Assembly (NCBI GenBank): GCA_963728475.1
Contig: CAVSKL010000001.1
Coordinates: 1,426,001-1,490,000, forward strand
DNA from: CAVSKL01 sp963728475 [NCBI: Candidatus Eiseniibacteriota bacterium]
GTDB taxonomy: Bacteria > Eisenbacteria > RBG-16-71-46 > JABDJR01
Length of the DNA stretch: 64,000 nt
Direction of reading: 5' to 3'
Positions 47,201 through 55,258 of the stretch are shown here, one piece after another. The notes under the pieces were generated by a model. It ran no database searches. It was not told the origin of the DNA and saw only the letters and a program-made list of their open reading frames with translations. Position 1 is the first letter of the stretch. The number at the start of each line of letters is the position of its first letter. Position numbers and translations under genes: made by a program.

Positions 47201-48696
47201 GCAACGCCCGGATCGGGAGCGCCGGAAGCCTTGGCCGCGGCGCCGAAGTTGGCGGGGGTGATCGGGGAGGTCGAGTACCGCAGGTCGTAGCGGCTCGCCG
47301 TCCCGGTGTTCCCGTCGTCGCCGACCGCGGTCCAGGCCAGGTCCACCCAGTTCGACCCCACGCCCCCGGCGGCGAGGTCGTCGATCTGGGCGGGCGGGAG
47401 GCTGTCCGGTTCCGCGATGGGGAGGAACGCGTTCAGGCGCCCTCCGGACAGCACGATCCCGCTCAGGTTGGGAAGCGGATCGACGTTGTTGAGCAGCAGG
47501 TTCTTGGCGTCGAGGGCGTCGATGTTCGGGAAGCGCCCGAAGATGAGCCCCAGCGCGCCCGAGACGTGCGGGGTGGCCATCGAGGTGCCGCTGATCGACC
47601 CATAGCTGTTGCCGGGGAAGGTGCTGAGAATGTCGACTCCCGGGGCGGCCAGGTCCACCGACACCACGCCGTAGTTGGAGAAGCTGGCCAGCTGGTCGTT
47701 GTCGTCGGTGGCCGCGACGCAGACGATGTTGGGGAGGTCGTAGGCACCGGGGTATTCCGGGTTCAGGTCGCTGTTGGCGCCCGAGTTCCCGGCGGCGGCC
47801 ACGAACAGCATGTTGTGGGCGCCGGCGTCGGCGATGGCGTCGTAGAGCGTCTGCGAGAAGCCGCCGCCGCCCCAGCTGTTGCTGGTGAGGTTGACCCCCA
47901 TGGTGGTCGCGTACTCGATGGCGCTCACGGCGTCGTCGGTGGAACCGGATCCGCTGGCGCTCAGAAACTTCAGCGCCATGATCTTGACGTGCCAGTTGAC
48001 CCCGGCCACGCCGATCCCGTTGTCCCCGACCGCGCCGATGGTCCCGGACACGTGGCTCCCGTGTCCATGGTCGTCCATGGGGTCGTTGTCGTGGTTGATG
48101 AAGTCCCAGCCGTGGATATCGTCGATGTAGCCGTTGCCGTCGTCGTCGATCCCGTTCCCCGGGATCTCGCCGGGGTTGGTCCAGATGTTGGCGGCGAGAT
48201 CGGGGTGGGTGTAGTCGACGCCGGTGTCGATCACCCCGATGAGGACCGAGTCGGAACCGGTGAACACGTCCCACGCGCTGGTGGCGTGGATGTCGGCGCC
48301 GGCGGTGCCGCCGGTCTGGCCGGTGTTCTGCATCCCCCAGAGCTGGTTGAACATCGGGTCGTTGGGGACCTCATTGATCGAGACGATGTAGTTGGGCTCC
48401 GCGTACTCCACGTGCGGGTTGCCCTGGAGGCGGCTCATCGCCTCTTCCACCGTCATGTCGTCAAGGTGGTTGATCTCGGCGCGGATCCTGCCCCAGGCCT
48501 TCATCTGGTGGCCGTGGAGCTCTGAACGGAGCTGATCCTTGTCGTGCTCGGTGGTCCCGGGCTTGTACTTGATGATGATCTCGCCGGGCACGTGCGGCGC
48601 TCCGCCCTGGTCGGCGGGGGCCGGTGTCACCGGAATCATCAGCGCGATCATGAGAAGGGCAGCAAGGAGGGAATAGAGCACTCCCCGTGCGGTCAT
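41221..48696 (-). CDS. Giant secreted subtilisin-like protease with four repeat modules and FlgD-type tail
   Basis: 2491 residues from ATG 48696, GGAGGT six bases upstream. A signal peptide leads to an inhibitor-type propeptide (EIIIKYKPGTTEHDKDQL...) and an S8 domain with Asp157 (GVIDTGVDYTHPDL), His212 (HGHGSHVSGTIGAVG) and Ser372 (SGTSMATPHVSGALG). A fibronectin III domain follows, then four tandem modules of about 400-440 residues. Each pairs a GPDxFGYxWxDSDE...PFPIGFxFPFYG...VCSNGFLSFTS...LLAVFWDDL...VGIQN domain with choice-of-anchor D Ig-like repeats (VDFGQVFVGYPD...SNDPD). A FlgD-type C-terminal domain (QNSPNPFRGATRIGF...GIYFYRIQAG) suggests type IX-like secretion. Likely a surface or extracellular protease of unknown target. 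Confidence 0.9.
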   Translation of the reverse strand: MTARGVLYSLLAALLMIALMIPVTPAPADQGGAPHVPGEIIIKYKPGTTEHDKDQLRSELHGHQMKAWGRIRAEINHLDDMTVEEAMSRLQGNPHVEYAEPNYIVSINEVPNDPMFNQLWGMQNTGQTGGTAGADIHATSAWDVFTGSDSVLIGVIDTGVDYTHPDLAANIWTNPGEIPGNGIDDDGNGYIDDIHGWDFINHDNDPMDDHGHGSHVSGTIGAVGDNGIGVAGVNWHVKIMALKFLSASGSGSTDDAVSAIEYATTMGVNLTSNSWGGGGFSQTLYDAIADAGAHNMLFVAAAGNSGANSDLNPEYPGAYDLPNIVCVAATDDNDQLASFSNYGVVSVDLAAPGVDILSTFPGNSYGSISGTSMATPHVSGALGLIFGRFPNIDALDAKNLLLNNVDPLPNLSGIVLSGGRLNAFLPIAEPDSLPPAQIDDLAAGGVGSNWVDLAWTAVGDDGNTGTASRYDLRYSTSPITPANFGAAAKASGAPDPGVAGTPESMHVDGLDFSTPYYFAVKALDEFGNAGPVSNVASATTLGPPDVDVTPTSLTETLLTGATSTQNLTLSNVNANTTLDFQIPLPELLTNPSSVYAYLDVPKGGVDSRTGDPVTLGSGGPDGFGYRWVDSDEAVGPAFAWIDISASGTVAMSTGDDASSGPFPIGFDFPFYGVNYSQFQVCSNGFLSFTSNSTAYSNQPLPNGGAPPALVAPFWDDLDVAGGTVYFENTGTQLIVQWDAVGHYNGGGPYTFQAILDQDGSITYQYLSMGSPGNSATVGIQNASRSDGLTVAFNVNYIHDNLALRIEAVPQWMTVAPGSGTLLGPGNTTLSVNFDAGGLLGGTYEGNIRVFSNDPDENPFVVPVTLTVIGAPDIAVDPTSYDFGQVFFGSTPTADFAVRNPGTDTLHVASVGFDDGAYTADQSAFDVPPHGAVGLTVTFDPPSVGTYPAVMTITSDDPDQGTLPVALSGEAVPPPDFSVTPSSLSADLLTGQSVHKTLTVQNTGGADLDFDITLDLGTQVQQYDAGAELAKGAAEPGPGVLGTGGPDNYGYQWIDSDEAGGPTYDWVDISAVGTPVYTGSSNDDVTLGPFPIGFAFSFYGSSFTEFNVCSNGFLSFTSTSHRYTNTALPSASASDIPENLLAAFWDDLNVDLSVGGQVFYYNDGSRLIVQFQDVRKLGQSSGPYNNFELILYPNGTVVYQYDSMGPTLNSATVGIQNAARDDGLTVVYNDDYVHAGLAVRFSATPPWLNASPLSGTVPPGDSLHVDVLLDASGLFGGRYEGGVILNTNDPVAPQVTVPTVLNVTGAPDIDVSPLAVDFGQVFVGYPDLHTFTIRNMGTDLLTVSALNSSDPAFGVDFTGITLPLHLNPLQAALVTVRFSPTVPGPASAVLSVVSNDADEPTVAVALSGEGVPPPAGAVTPDSVYANLLTGEIENQTVTLTNTGASDLNFEVHTLTTLADKNPPVAPLDHELAKGEEDPRTGILGSGGPDSFGYQWIDSDEPGGPIFSWQDISSTGTAVFSSTSDDVNAGPFPVGFTFPFYGNTFTDFRVSSNGWVSFTNTTSDLSNDPLPSPGGPENLLAVFWDDMVVDLSVGGQVYYEYDGTKLVIQYDGVKKYGSNSPPYYTFQILLYPNGTIVYQYLTLGATVNSATIGIQNDTRDVALNVVYNTAYAHDDLAIRIGSSPDWLSATPATGTVPAGGSLPVNVRFNAGTLFGGRYDGEVRILTNDPAHGLLRVGARLDVTGVPRAGFDPDSLDFGNVFIGYPDTLSFTLTNVGTDHLSVTSMSPGSGDYAVSPATAELDPLQSAQVTVAFSPLAPGPRNAVLTVNSNDPDSPGTVTLLGNGVVAPVMTVAPDTMIGAACPGETKTKIMTVCNTGGSDLTFTAAAAEHAGASVVVYGFVQTPKGSDVEGGAEAKDPRPGIQGTGGPDTFGYRWTDSDEPGGPAYDWTDISAVGTAFDFGGGYRDDANSGPLPIGFSFPFYGQNFTQVRACTNGWMSFTSSSTAYSNQPLPNSGAPENLLAVFWDDMVFDESYGADAYYYYDGTKATFQFDHVRRLGEFTSPYFSYQVILYPNGNVLYQYKDLAGTVNSSTVGIQNGAQNDGLTVVYNAEYLHTGMAVLFSTRPAWLSVSPESGTVAPGQCLEMTVTMDASALDEGDYTGAVTMTSNDPANPNESMEVMFHVLTVYATAVSMDPNTLNMGSNGKYVTGSVELPPEYDPSLVDPSTVTLNGAVVADANKSSIGDFNNNGVPDWSFKFLRADVEAALDAGDSVAVTISGEIDDVACFVGTAVIRVIRPHLTVPNGGEYFAQGMRVDLAWTDPQGWPVDHAALYYSVDDGVSWNLVADGVQGETYNWLVPEEITDTARMRVYLFDNHGVMGYDGSDAAFHITQAAAGTGGITPKVHALYQNSPNPFRGATRIGFDLPAPSRVELTIFDVSGRAVRSFTPGELPAGNFKITWDGRDTAGKPVASGIYFYRIQAGDFTAVKRMFIMN

Positions 48697-48947
48697 GGCG
48701 CTACCTCCAGGTGTGATGAGGGGGGAGTGCGCATACGCCGGGGCAGCGGCGGATCGCCGAAGCCCCGGCCGCATGAAGACGGTCCCCCCGGTAATCGGCT
48801 TCGAAAAGGAGGGAGCGGGCCGAACTTCCTGGAGCGAGGGTGCGCAGGTTCCGCCGGGGCGGGCGCCCCGGCGGTCGCCTCTGCAATTCCGAAAATACCC
48901 GGCTTCAGGAGCGGAGTGTCTGGCCGAGCTCCCCAGCGTCACGTTTG

Positions 48948-48976
48948 TTTTTACACGGGCGCCGGTGGATTATCAA
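48948..48976 (-). promoter_or_regulatory. Possible sigma-70 promoter of the subtilase gene
   Basis: On the minus strand TTGATA and TAAAAA are separated by 17 bases, in the only AT-rich part of the 442-base spacer 48697-49138 between the radical SAM gene and the subtilase. The leader would be about 245 bases. The -10 element is weak and the spacer shows nothing else that I recognise. Confidence 0.4.
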
Positions 48977-49138
48977 GAATGTTTCCAGTCTCGCTTGAAA
49001 TTCGCCCCCCAGGGCTCCAAACCGGACCGCGCCCCTGCAGTTTCATGCCGCGCACCGGCCGGCGGCGTGCGGCATGTCGCCGTAATCGGCCGCTATACGA
49101 GTAGTCATTCCACCGACACCCGTTCCCCGGGGGAGCGG

Positions 49139-50269
49139 TCAGAAGAGATCGAGCTGCGCCCCGGGTCCCGGCCGGAACGCCGCCGTCGAGAGCCTCGGCC
49201 GGTCGCCGCGGATCCCGGCCCGGCGGCAAGCCAGCTCGAACAAGGCGCGGATCTCGGCGGCGTACACGCCGTCCCCGCGCATGCGCGAGCCGAAGCGGGG
49301 GTCGTTGAGCTTCCCGCCCCGGAGCGCCCGAACCCGGTTCAACACCTTGTCCTTGCGTGCCGGAAACCGGTTCTCCAGCCACTCGGTGAAGAGTTCCTTC
49401 ACCCCGTGCGGCAGCCGCATCACGATGTAGCCCGCTCCGGTGGCGCCGGCCTCCGCGGCGGCGGCCACGATGGCGGGGATCTCGTGCTCGGTTAGCCCCG
49501 GCACCACCGGGGCCACCATCACCGACACCGGGATTCCCGCCTTCGACAAAGCCTCGACGGCGGCCAGGCGGCGGGTGGGGGAAGCGGTGCGCGGCTCCAT
49601 CACCCGGCGGAGGGAATCGTCGAGGGTGGTGATCGAGATCGAGACCATGGCGGCGTGGTCCCGGGCCAGGTCGGCGAGAATGTCCAGGTCCCGCACCACC
49701 AGGTGGTTCTTGGTGATGACCCCGACCGGGTTCCGGAACTCGGCCAGCACCTCCAGGCAGCGGCGGGTGAGGCCGAGCTTCTTCTCGATCGGCTGGTAGG
49801 GGTCGGTGACCCCGCTCATCGCCAGCACCTTGGGTTCCCAGCGGGGGGAGGAGAGTTCCCGGCGCAGGAGTTCCGGGGCGTCCTCCTTCACCATGATCCG
49901 GGTCTCGAAGTCGAGGCCGGCGGAGAAGCCGTAGTACTCGTGGGTGGGGCGGGCGTAGCAGTAGATGCAACCGTGCTCGCAGCCCCGGTAGGGATTGATG
50001 CTGGCGTCGAAGGGGACGTCGGGGCTCCGGTTGGTGGCGATCACCGTCCGCCCCCGGTCGCGGTAGTAGCGGGTTTGGGGGGGTGGGGGACCGCCCTCCT
50101 CACCGGGATCCTCCCCCGGCTCGGGGATGTAGCCCAGGTCGTCGAATCGGTTGGCGGGGTTGGACGCGGCTCCCCGGCCGCGGACCGGTCCGGCCGGGGC
50201 CTCGGGCGGGGACGCCGGTCCGTCGGGGTCGGGGACGAGGTCCTCCCGTCCGTAGGGATGCTCGTTCAT
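49139..50269 (-). CDS. Radical SAM protein of the PA0069/Rv2578c type
   Basis: 376 residues from ATG 50269. The FeS motif is CEHGCIYC (Cys-x3-Cys-x2-Cys) in NPYRGCEHGCIYCYARPTHEYYGFSAGLDFETRI, and the block PRWEPKVLAMSGVTDPYQPIEKKLGLTRRCLEVLAEFRNPVGVITKN is highly typical of the PA0069/Rv2578c radical SAM family related to spore photoproduct lyase. An N-terminal 60-residue stretch is Pro/Gly-rich and disordered. The reaction is not established for this group. The gene is divergent from the ABC transporter genes across a 248-base spacer. Confidence 0.9.
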   Translation of the reverse strand: MNEHPYGREDLVPDPDGPASPPEAPAGPVRGRGAASNPANRFDDLGYIPEPGEDPGEEGGPPPPQTRYYRDRGRTVIATNRSPDVPFDASINPYRGCEHGCIYCYARPTHEYYGFSAGLDFETRIMVKEDAPELLRRELSSPRWEPKVLAMSGVTDPYQPIEKKLGLTRRCLEVLAEFRNPVGVITKNHLVVRDLDILADLARDHAAMVSISITTLDDSLRRVMEPRTASPTRRLAAVEALSKAGIPVSVMVAPVVPGLTEHEIPAIVAAAAEAGATGAGYIVMRLPHGVKELFTEWLENRFPARKDKVLNRVRALRGGKLNDPRFGSRMRGDGVYAAEIRALFELACRRAGIRGDRPRLSTAAFRPGPGAQLDLF

Positions 50270-50517
50270 GGTTCCTGGTGGGGGAAGAACCGGGTGAGGC
50301 GAGGCGGCACCGGGGCCACCGGAGTAGAATACCGGACGCGTCAAGTTTGCGGACCGGTCGGGCCGGGATCGCGGCCCGCCGAACGGGCCGGGCGACCCCG
50401 GCAACCTTCGGGGCGCCCGGCGCGTACGCGTTTGCGGAGGCCGGCCCCCGTTCGCGTCGGGGGAACGGCCCTCCCGCGCCTTGCGGGCCGCGCCGGCCCG
50501 CCCTTCCAGGAGGCTCC

Positions 50518-51432
50518 ATGCTCGAGATCCAGGATCTGGTCAAGGTCTACCCCGGCCCGGTGGCCGCGCTCCAGGACGTCAACCTCTCGATTCCGCGCGG
50601 CATGTTCGGGCTCCTGGGGCCGAACGGCGCGGGCAAGACCACCCTCATGCGGATCCTGGCCGGGCTCCTGGAGCCGACCTCGGGCCGGGTCACCCTGGAC
50701 GGGGAGGACCTCCTCGCCGACCCGCGCCGGACCTGGAAGCAGCTCGGATACCTGCCCCAGGAGTTCGGCTTCTACCCGCACCTGACCGGCGAGCGGATGC
50801 TCGACTTCCTGCTCGAGCTGAAGGGAGTGGAGGCGCCGGGCGGGAACAAGAAGCTCCGGGCCGAGCTTCTGGACCGGGTGAACCTCGCCTTCGCCGCGGG
50901 GCGGAAGGTCAAGTCGTACTCCGGCGGCATGCGCCAGCGGCTGGGGATCGCCCAGGCGGTGGCCGGCGACCCCCGGCTCATCATCGTGGACGAGCCCACC
51001 GCGGGGCTGGACCCCGAGGAACGCATCCGGTTCTACCGGATCCTGGCCGAGCTGGCCGAGGACCGGACGGTGATCCTCTCCACCCACATCGTCGAGGACG
51101 TGGCGGTGCTCTGCCCCCGGTTCGCGGTCATCCGCCGGGGCCATGTGATCGCCCGCACCACCCCCACCGCGGCCCGCCGGGCCATCGAGAACACCATCTT
51201 CGAGGGGCGGGTCGACCCGAGCGAGCTGGAACGCCTGGCCGCCGGGCACACCGTGACCCAGGCGGTCCTGGTCGAGGGGAAGGACCGGGTCCGGATCTAC
51301 GAGCCCGGCGGGCGGGCGCCGGCGGGGTTCGAACCGGCGGCCCCGACCCTGGAGGACGCCTACCTCGTGCTCATGCGGACCGGGGGGGACGGGGTCCGGC
51401 GGTCCATGGAAACGGCGGGAGCGGCGCAGTGA
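50518..51432 (+). CDS. ABC transporter ATP-binding protein
   Basis: 304 residues from ATG 50518, CCAGGAGG four bases upstream. Walker A GPNGAGKTT, Q-loop LPQEFGFYPHLTG, signature SYSGGMRQRLGIAQA, Walker B LIIVDEPTAGLDPEE and H-loop STHIVED are all intact. The protein belongs to the ABC-2/CcmA-like exporter ATPases, with a C-terminal accessory part (EGRVDPSELERLAAGHTVTQAVLVEG...LEDAYLVLM). It overlaps the permease-peptidase gene by four bases (GTGA), so the two form one transporter unit. Confidence 0.93.
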   Translation: MLEIQDLVKVYPGPVAALQDVNLSIPRGMFGLLGPNGAGKTTLMRILAGLLEPTSGRVTLDGEDLLADPRRTWKQLGYLPQEFGFYPHLTGERMLDFLLELKGVEAPGGNKKLRAELLDRVNLAFAAGRKVKSYSGGMRQRLGIAQAVAGDPRLIIVDEPTAGLDPEERIRFYRILAELAEDRTVILSTHIVEDVAVLCPRFAVIRRGHVIARTTPTAARRAIENTIFEGRVDPSELERLAAGHTVTQAVLVEGKDRVRIYEPGGRAPAGFEPAAPTLEDAYLVLMRTGGDGVRRSMETAGAAQ

Positions 51433-54400
51433 GCGGGCGGCGGTTCCGTCTCCTGTTCGGGCTGGAGTTCTCCCACGACGTGGCCCGGCCGCTCTTCTGG
51501 GTGCTCCTGGTGGTGCTGGGGCTCACCTCGTGGGGGCTGGCCGCCGGGCACGTCACCATCAACTCCGGCGACTCCAGCGTGGGGGGGACCAAGGCCTGGA
51601 TCACCTCGATGTACGCGGTGAGCCAGATGCTTTCCATGCTCGTCCTCATCTTCTACGCGTTCTTCGTGGCGGTGGGGGCGGGGATGCCGGTGATCCGGGA
51701 CGAGGAACTCCGGGTGGGCGAGCTCCTCCACGCCACCCCCCTCACCCCGGCGGAGTACGTGTGGGGGAGGTTCTGGGGCGTCTTCAGCGCCTTCCTGCTG
51801 ATCCTCGTCCTTCACGTCGGGTTCATGATGGTCTTCGCCCATCTCCTCCCCCACTCGGGAAAAGAGGAGATCCTGGGGCCTTTCCATCCCTTGAACTACA
51901 TCGTCCCCATGCTGGTGTTCGCGACCCCCACGCTTTTCTTCCTGGCCGCGGTCTCGTTCTCGATCGGCGTGTTCACCCGGAAGCCGATCCTGGTGTTCAT
52001 GTTCCCGCTCGCGGTCCTGCTGGTGGTCGGCTTCTTCATGTGGAACTGGTCCCCGACCTGGCTCGACCCGAGATGGAACAAGCTCCTCATGGTGCTCGAC
52101 CCCGCCGGCTTCCGCTGGATCAACGAGACCTGGCTCAAGGTGGACCGGGGGGTGGACTTCTACAACCACGCCCCGGTGGCGTTCGACCGCGTCTTTCTGC
52201 TCAATCGCCTTCTGGTGGTAGGCGCCGGCCTGCTGGCGCTGTTCGGCGCCCAGCGCGCGTTCGCCCGATCGCTCCGGGGCGCTTCCGCCCTCCCCTCCTG
52301 GTGGCCGCGCCGCCGTGCGCGGTCCGCGGCCCGCCGCCTTCCGCCCGAGGCCTCGGAGAGCGGCGGTTCCGCCGAGCCCGCCGCGATCCCCGCCGCCCGA
52401 AAACCCCTCTCCGCCCTGCAAATGAGCGTGAAGGCGCCGGGGCTCTTCCGGGGGACCTGGATCGTGCTGCGCGCCGAACTCCGCGAGCTCCGGAGCCAGC
52501 CGGGACTCTATCTCTTCGTCCCCATCATCCTGATCCAGGTGATCGGAACCGCGCTGGTGGCGGTGGGGGCGTTCGAGACGCCGCTCCTCCAGACTCCCGG
52601 GGGCCTCGCCGCCCGGGCCCTGAACACCTTGACCCTGCTCACCGTGCTCCTCCTCCTCTTCTACACGGTTGAATCGCTGGAACGGGAGCGGAACACCGGC
52701 TTCGGCTCGATCTTCTTCGCCACCCCCCTGCGGAGCGCCTCCATGCTCCTGGGCAAAGCCCTGGCCAACAGCGCGGTGGGAATCGTGGTCGCCCTGGCTT
52801 GCCTGGCCGCGGACCTGGTGGTGCTCCTGGTGCAGGGAAAGGTGGCGTTCGATCTCCGCCCGTTCCTGGTGGTGTGGGGACTGCTCCTGGTTCCCACCCT
52901 CGTCCTCTGGACCGCCTTCGTCTCGACGCTCTGGACCCTGTTCCGGAACCGCTACACCGCCTACGCGGTGGGCCTGGCCGCGCTCATGGCTTCCGGCTAC
53001 TTCCAGATGACCGGCAAGATGAACTGGGTGGGGAACTGGGACCTCTGGTCGGCGATCCGGTGGAGCGACATGAGCTGGCTGGAGCTGGACCGCCGCGCCC
53101 TCGTCCTCAACCGCCTCTTCGTGCTCCTCCTCGCCGCCGCGTTCACCGCGATCACGGTCGGACTGTTCACCCGGCGGGACCGGGACGCGGTGGGCATGGC
53201 CGACCGGCTCCGCCCGGCGAACCTCCTGCGGGGGGCGAAGCCCGCCTTCCCGTTCCTGGCCGCGGCGCTGGTGGCGGGCATCGTCCTCGGGCACGACGTC
53301 AACGCCGGGTTCCAGGGAGGCGCGGCCAAGAAGCTGGCCAAGGATTACTGGCGGAAGAACATCCAGACCTACAAGGACTACCCGCTCCCCTCCGTTTCCC
53401 ACGTGGATCTGGCGGTGAACCTCGAACCCGCCCGGCGGAGCCTGGCGGTCAAAGGCGCCTACCGCCTGGTGAACCGGCTCGACCACCCCCTGGACAAGAT
53501 CCCCTTGACCGGGGGGCTCCACTGGAAGGATCTGGTGTGGACGGTGGACGGAGACACCACCAAGCCCGAGGACCGCTCGCACCTCTACGTGTTCTCGCCG
53601 AAGCCGCCTCTGGCCCCCGGGGATAGCGTGACCGTCGGCTTTCGCTTTCACGGCCGCTATCCCGACGGGATCACCAAGAACGGCGGCGGAAACGAGGAGT
53701 TCATCCTCCCCTCGGGGGTCGTGCTCACCGCCTTCCAGCCCACCATGGCGCCCATGCTCGGTTTCCAGGAGGAGTTCGGCGTGGACAAGGACAACAAGTC
53801 CGACTCCAAGGATTACGCCGGGGACTGGTACCTGGGGACCACCCCGAGCGCGTTCGGGGTGGATCGCCCGTTCACCACCCACATCGTGCTCACCGGCCCC
53901 GCCGGCTACACCATGAATTCGGTGGGGGCGCTGACCGCGGACTCGACCTCCGGCGGGCGCCGGACCGAGGTCTGGGACAGCGACCGCGGGGTGACCTTCT
54001 TCAACGTGGTGGCCTCGAACAAGTGGAAGGAGTGGAAGGGGAACGGGACCGAGATCTACTACTATCCGGGCCACGCCATGAACCTGGCCGAGATGGGGGA
54101 GGCGCTCGACGCCGCCCGCAAGTACTACTCGGAGTGGTTCCTTCCCTTCCCCTGGAAAACGCTCAAGCTGAGCGAGTTCCCGGCCATGGCCTTCTATGCC
54201 CAGGGATTCCCCACCGACATCAGCTTCAGCGAGGGGATCGGGTTCCTGACCAAGAGCAGTCCCCGGACCGACCTCGCGTTCATGGTCACCGCCCACGAAT
54301 CGGCGCACCAGTGGTGGGGAAACATCCTGAACCCGGGCAAGGGACCGGGCGGCGACGTCCTGTCCGAGGGAATGGCGCATTACTCCACCATCCTCCTCAT

Positions 54401-55085
54401 GCAGCAGGTGAAGGGCGAGGCCACCCGCATGGAATTCTGCAAGCGGATCGAGGAACGTTACGGCGACCGCCGGCAGGAGGACTCCGAGCGGCCCCTGGTC
54501 TGGGACGACGACACCCGGGCCGGCGACGAGACCGTGACCTACGACAAGGGCGGCTGGGTATTCTGGATGCTCCTGAACGAGATGGGACGGGCGAACGACC
54601 TGGCCGGGGTCCACGCCTTCATCACCAGGTATGCGGACAATCCCGACCACCCGGTGCTGCAGGACTTCGTGGCCACCATGCGGGAGTACGCGCCCGACAT
54701 CGCCGCCTACGACACCTTCGTGCAGCAGTGGTTCTTCGAGAAGGTCGTGCCCGAGTACACGGTCACCGGCGCCAAGCGCACCGAGCTGAACGCGGTGGCC
54801 TCGGCCGATTCCACCGCCGGGGAGTCGTGGCAGGTGACGGCGACCGTCACCAACAAGGGGACGGGAACCATGCCGGTCACGGTGGCGGCGGTGGCCGGGA
54901 AGCGCTTCGACGCCGACGGAAAGCCCGACTCCACCTACGCCGACGCCCGCACCACCGTGACCCTGGGGGCGGGGGAGTCGAAGCCGGTCACCATCCGTTC
55001 CGCCTTCAAGCCGGACCGGGTGGTGGTGGACCCCGACGTGCTGGTGCTCCAGCTCGAGAGGAAGAAGGCGGTGGCAAAGCTGTAA
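51429..55085 (+). CDS. ABC-2 permease fused to M1-family metallopeptidase
   Basis: 1218 residues from GTG 51429. The first half has two six-helix ABC-2-type permease regions (FGLEFSHDVARPLFWVLLVVLGL... and LRSQPGLYLFVPIILIQVIGTALVAVG...ESLERERNTGFGSIFFATPLR), so it may make both membrane halves. From about residue 615 an extracytoplasmic M1 peptidase follows: FPAMAFYAQGFPTDISFSEGIGFL, the zinc motif HESAHQWWG (His956, Glu957, His960) and Glu980 in LSEGMAHY, one residue further than the usual spacing. The C-terminus is an Ig-like DUF (VTATVTNKGTGTMPVTVAAV). The fusion suggests peptide export coupled to processing, or a surface protease tethered to the pump. Cargo unknown. Confidence 0.9.
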   Translation: MSGRRFRLLFGLEFSHDVARPLFWVLLVVLGLTSWGLAAGHVTINSGDSSVGGTKAWITSMYAVSQMLSMLVLIFYAFFVAVGAGMPVIRDEELRVGELLHATPLTPAEYVWGRFWGVFSAFLLILVLHVGFMMVFAHLLPHSGKEEILGPFHPLNYIVPMLVFATPTLFFLAAVSFSIGVFTRKPILVFMFPLAVLLVVGFFMWNWSPTWLDPRWNKLLMVLDPAGFRWINETWLKVDRGVDFYNHAPVAFDRVFLLNRLLVVGAGLLALFGAQRAFARSLRGASALPSWWPRRRARSAARRLPPEASESGGSAEPAAIPAARKPLSALQMSVKAPGLFRGTWIVLRAELRELRSQPGLYLFVPIILIQVIGTALVAVGAFETPLLQTPGGLAARALNTLTLLTVLLLLFYTVESLERERNTGFGSIFFATPLRSASMLLGKALANSAVGIVVALACLAADLVVLLVQGKVAFDLRPFLVVWGLLLVPTLVLWTAFVSTLWTLFRNRYTAYAVGLAALMASGYFQMTGKMNWVGNWDLWSAIRWSDMSWLELDRRALVLNRLFVLLLAAAFTAITVGLFTRRDRDAVGMADRLRPANLLRGAKPAFPFLAAALVAGIVLGHDVNAGFQGGAAKKLAKDYWRKNIQTYKDYPLPSVSHVDLAVNLEPARRSLAVKGAYRLVNRLDHPLDKIPLTGGLHWKDLVWTVDGDTTKPEDRSHLYVFSPKPPLAPGDSVTVGFRFHGRYPDGITKNGGGNEEFILPSGVVLTAFQPTMAPMLGFQEEFGVDKDNKSDSKDYAGDWYLGTTPSAFGVDRPFTTHIVLTGPAGYTMNSVGALTADSTSGGRRTEVWDSDRGVTFFNVVASNKWKEWKGNGTEIYYYPGHAMNLAEMGEALDAARKYYSEWFLPFPWKTLKLSEFPAMAFYAQGFPTDISFSEGIGFLTKSSPRTDLAFMVTAHESAHQWWGNILNPGKGPGGDVLSEGMAHYSTILLMQQVKGEATRMEFCKRIEERYGDRRQEDSERPLVWDDDTRAGDETVTYDKGGWVFWMLLNEMGRANDLAGVHAFITRYADNPDHPVLQDFVATMREYAPDIAAYDTFVQQWFFEKVVPEYTVTGAKRTELNAVASADSTAGESWQVTATVTNKGTGTMPVTVAAVAGKRFDADGKPDSTYADARTTVTLGAGESKPVTIRSAFKPDRVVVDPDVLVLQLERKKAVAKL

Positions 55086-55258
55086 CTGCGACCGCTTTCG
55101 GGCGGGGCACGGTCGTCGCGATTGCTCGGAGGATGGAGGGACCGCCGGCGCCGTCCTCGCAAGGACCCGTCGCTCATTCCGGGCGGAGGCGGGTGCTGCG
55201 GGTTTCCGCCGGCCGCCCCTTCATCCTCCGGGCTTGGCCGGCGCCGCGCGCACGGATC

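Noticed and set aside
41491-48525. 2344-residue plus-strand ORF opposite the subtilase
   Set aside because: The antisense frame of a GC-rich gene stays open by base composition; the protein is His/Val/Gly-rich with no domain, while the minus strand has a complete S8 protease.
51360-54650. 1096-residue minus-strand ORF opposite the ABC permease-peptidase
   Set aside because: Low-complexity antisense product with no motifs; the plus strand has intact Walker and zinc motifs.
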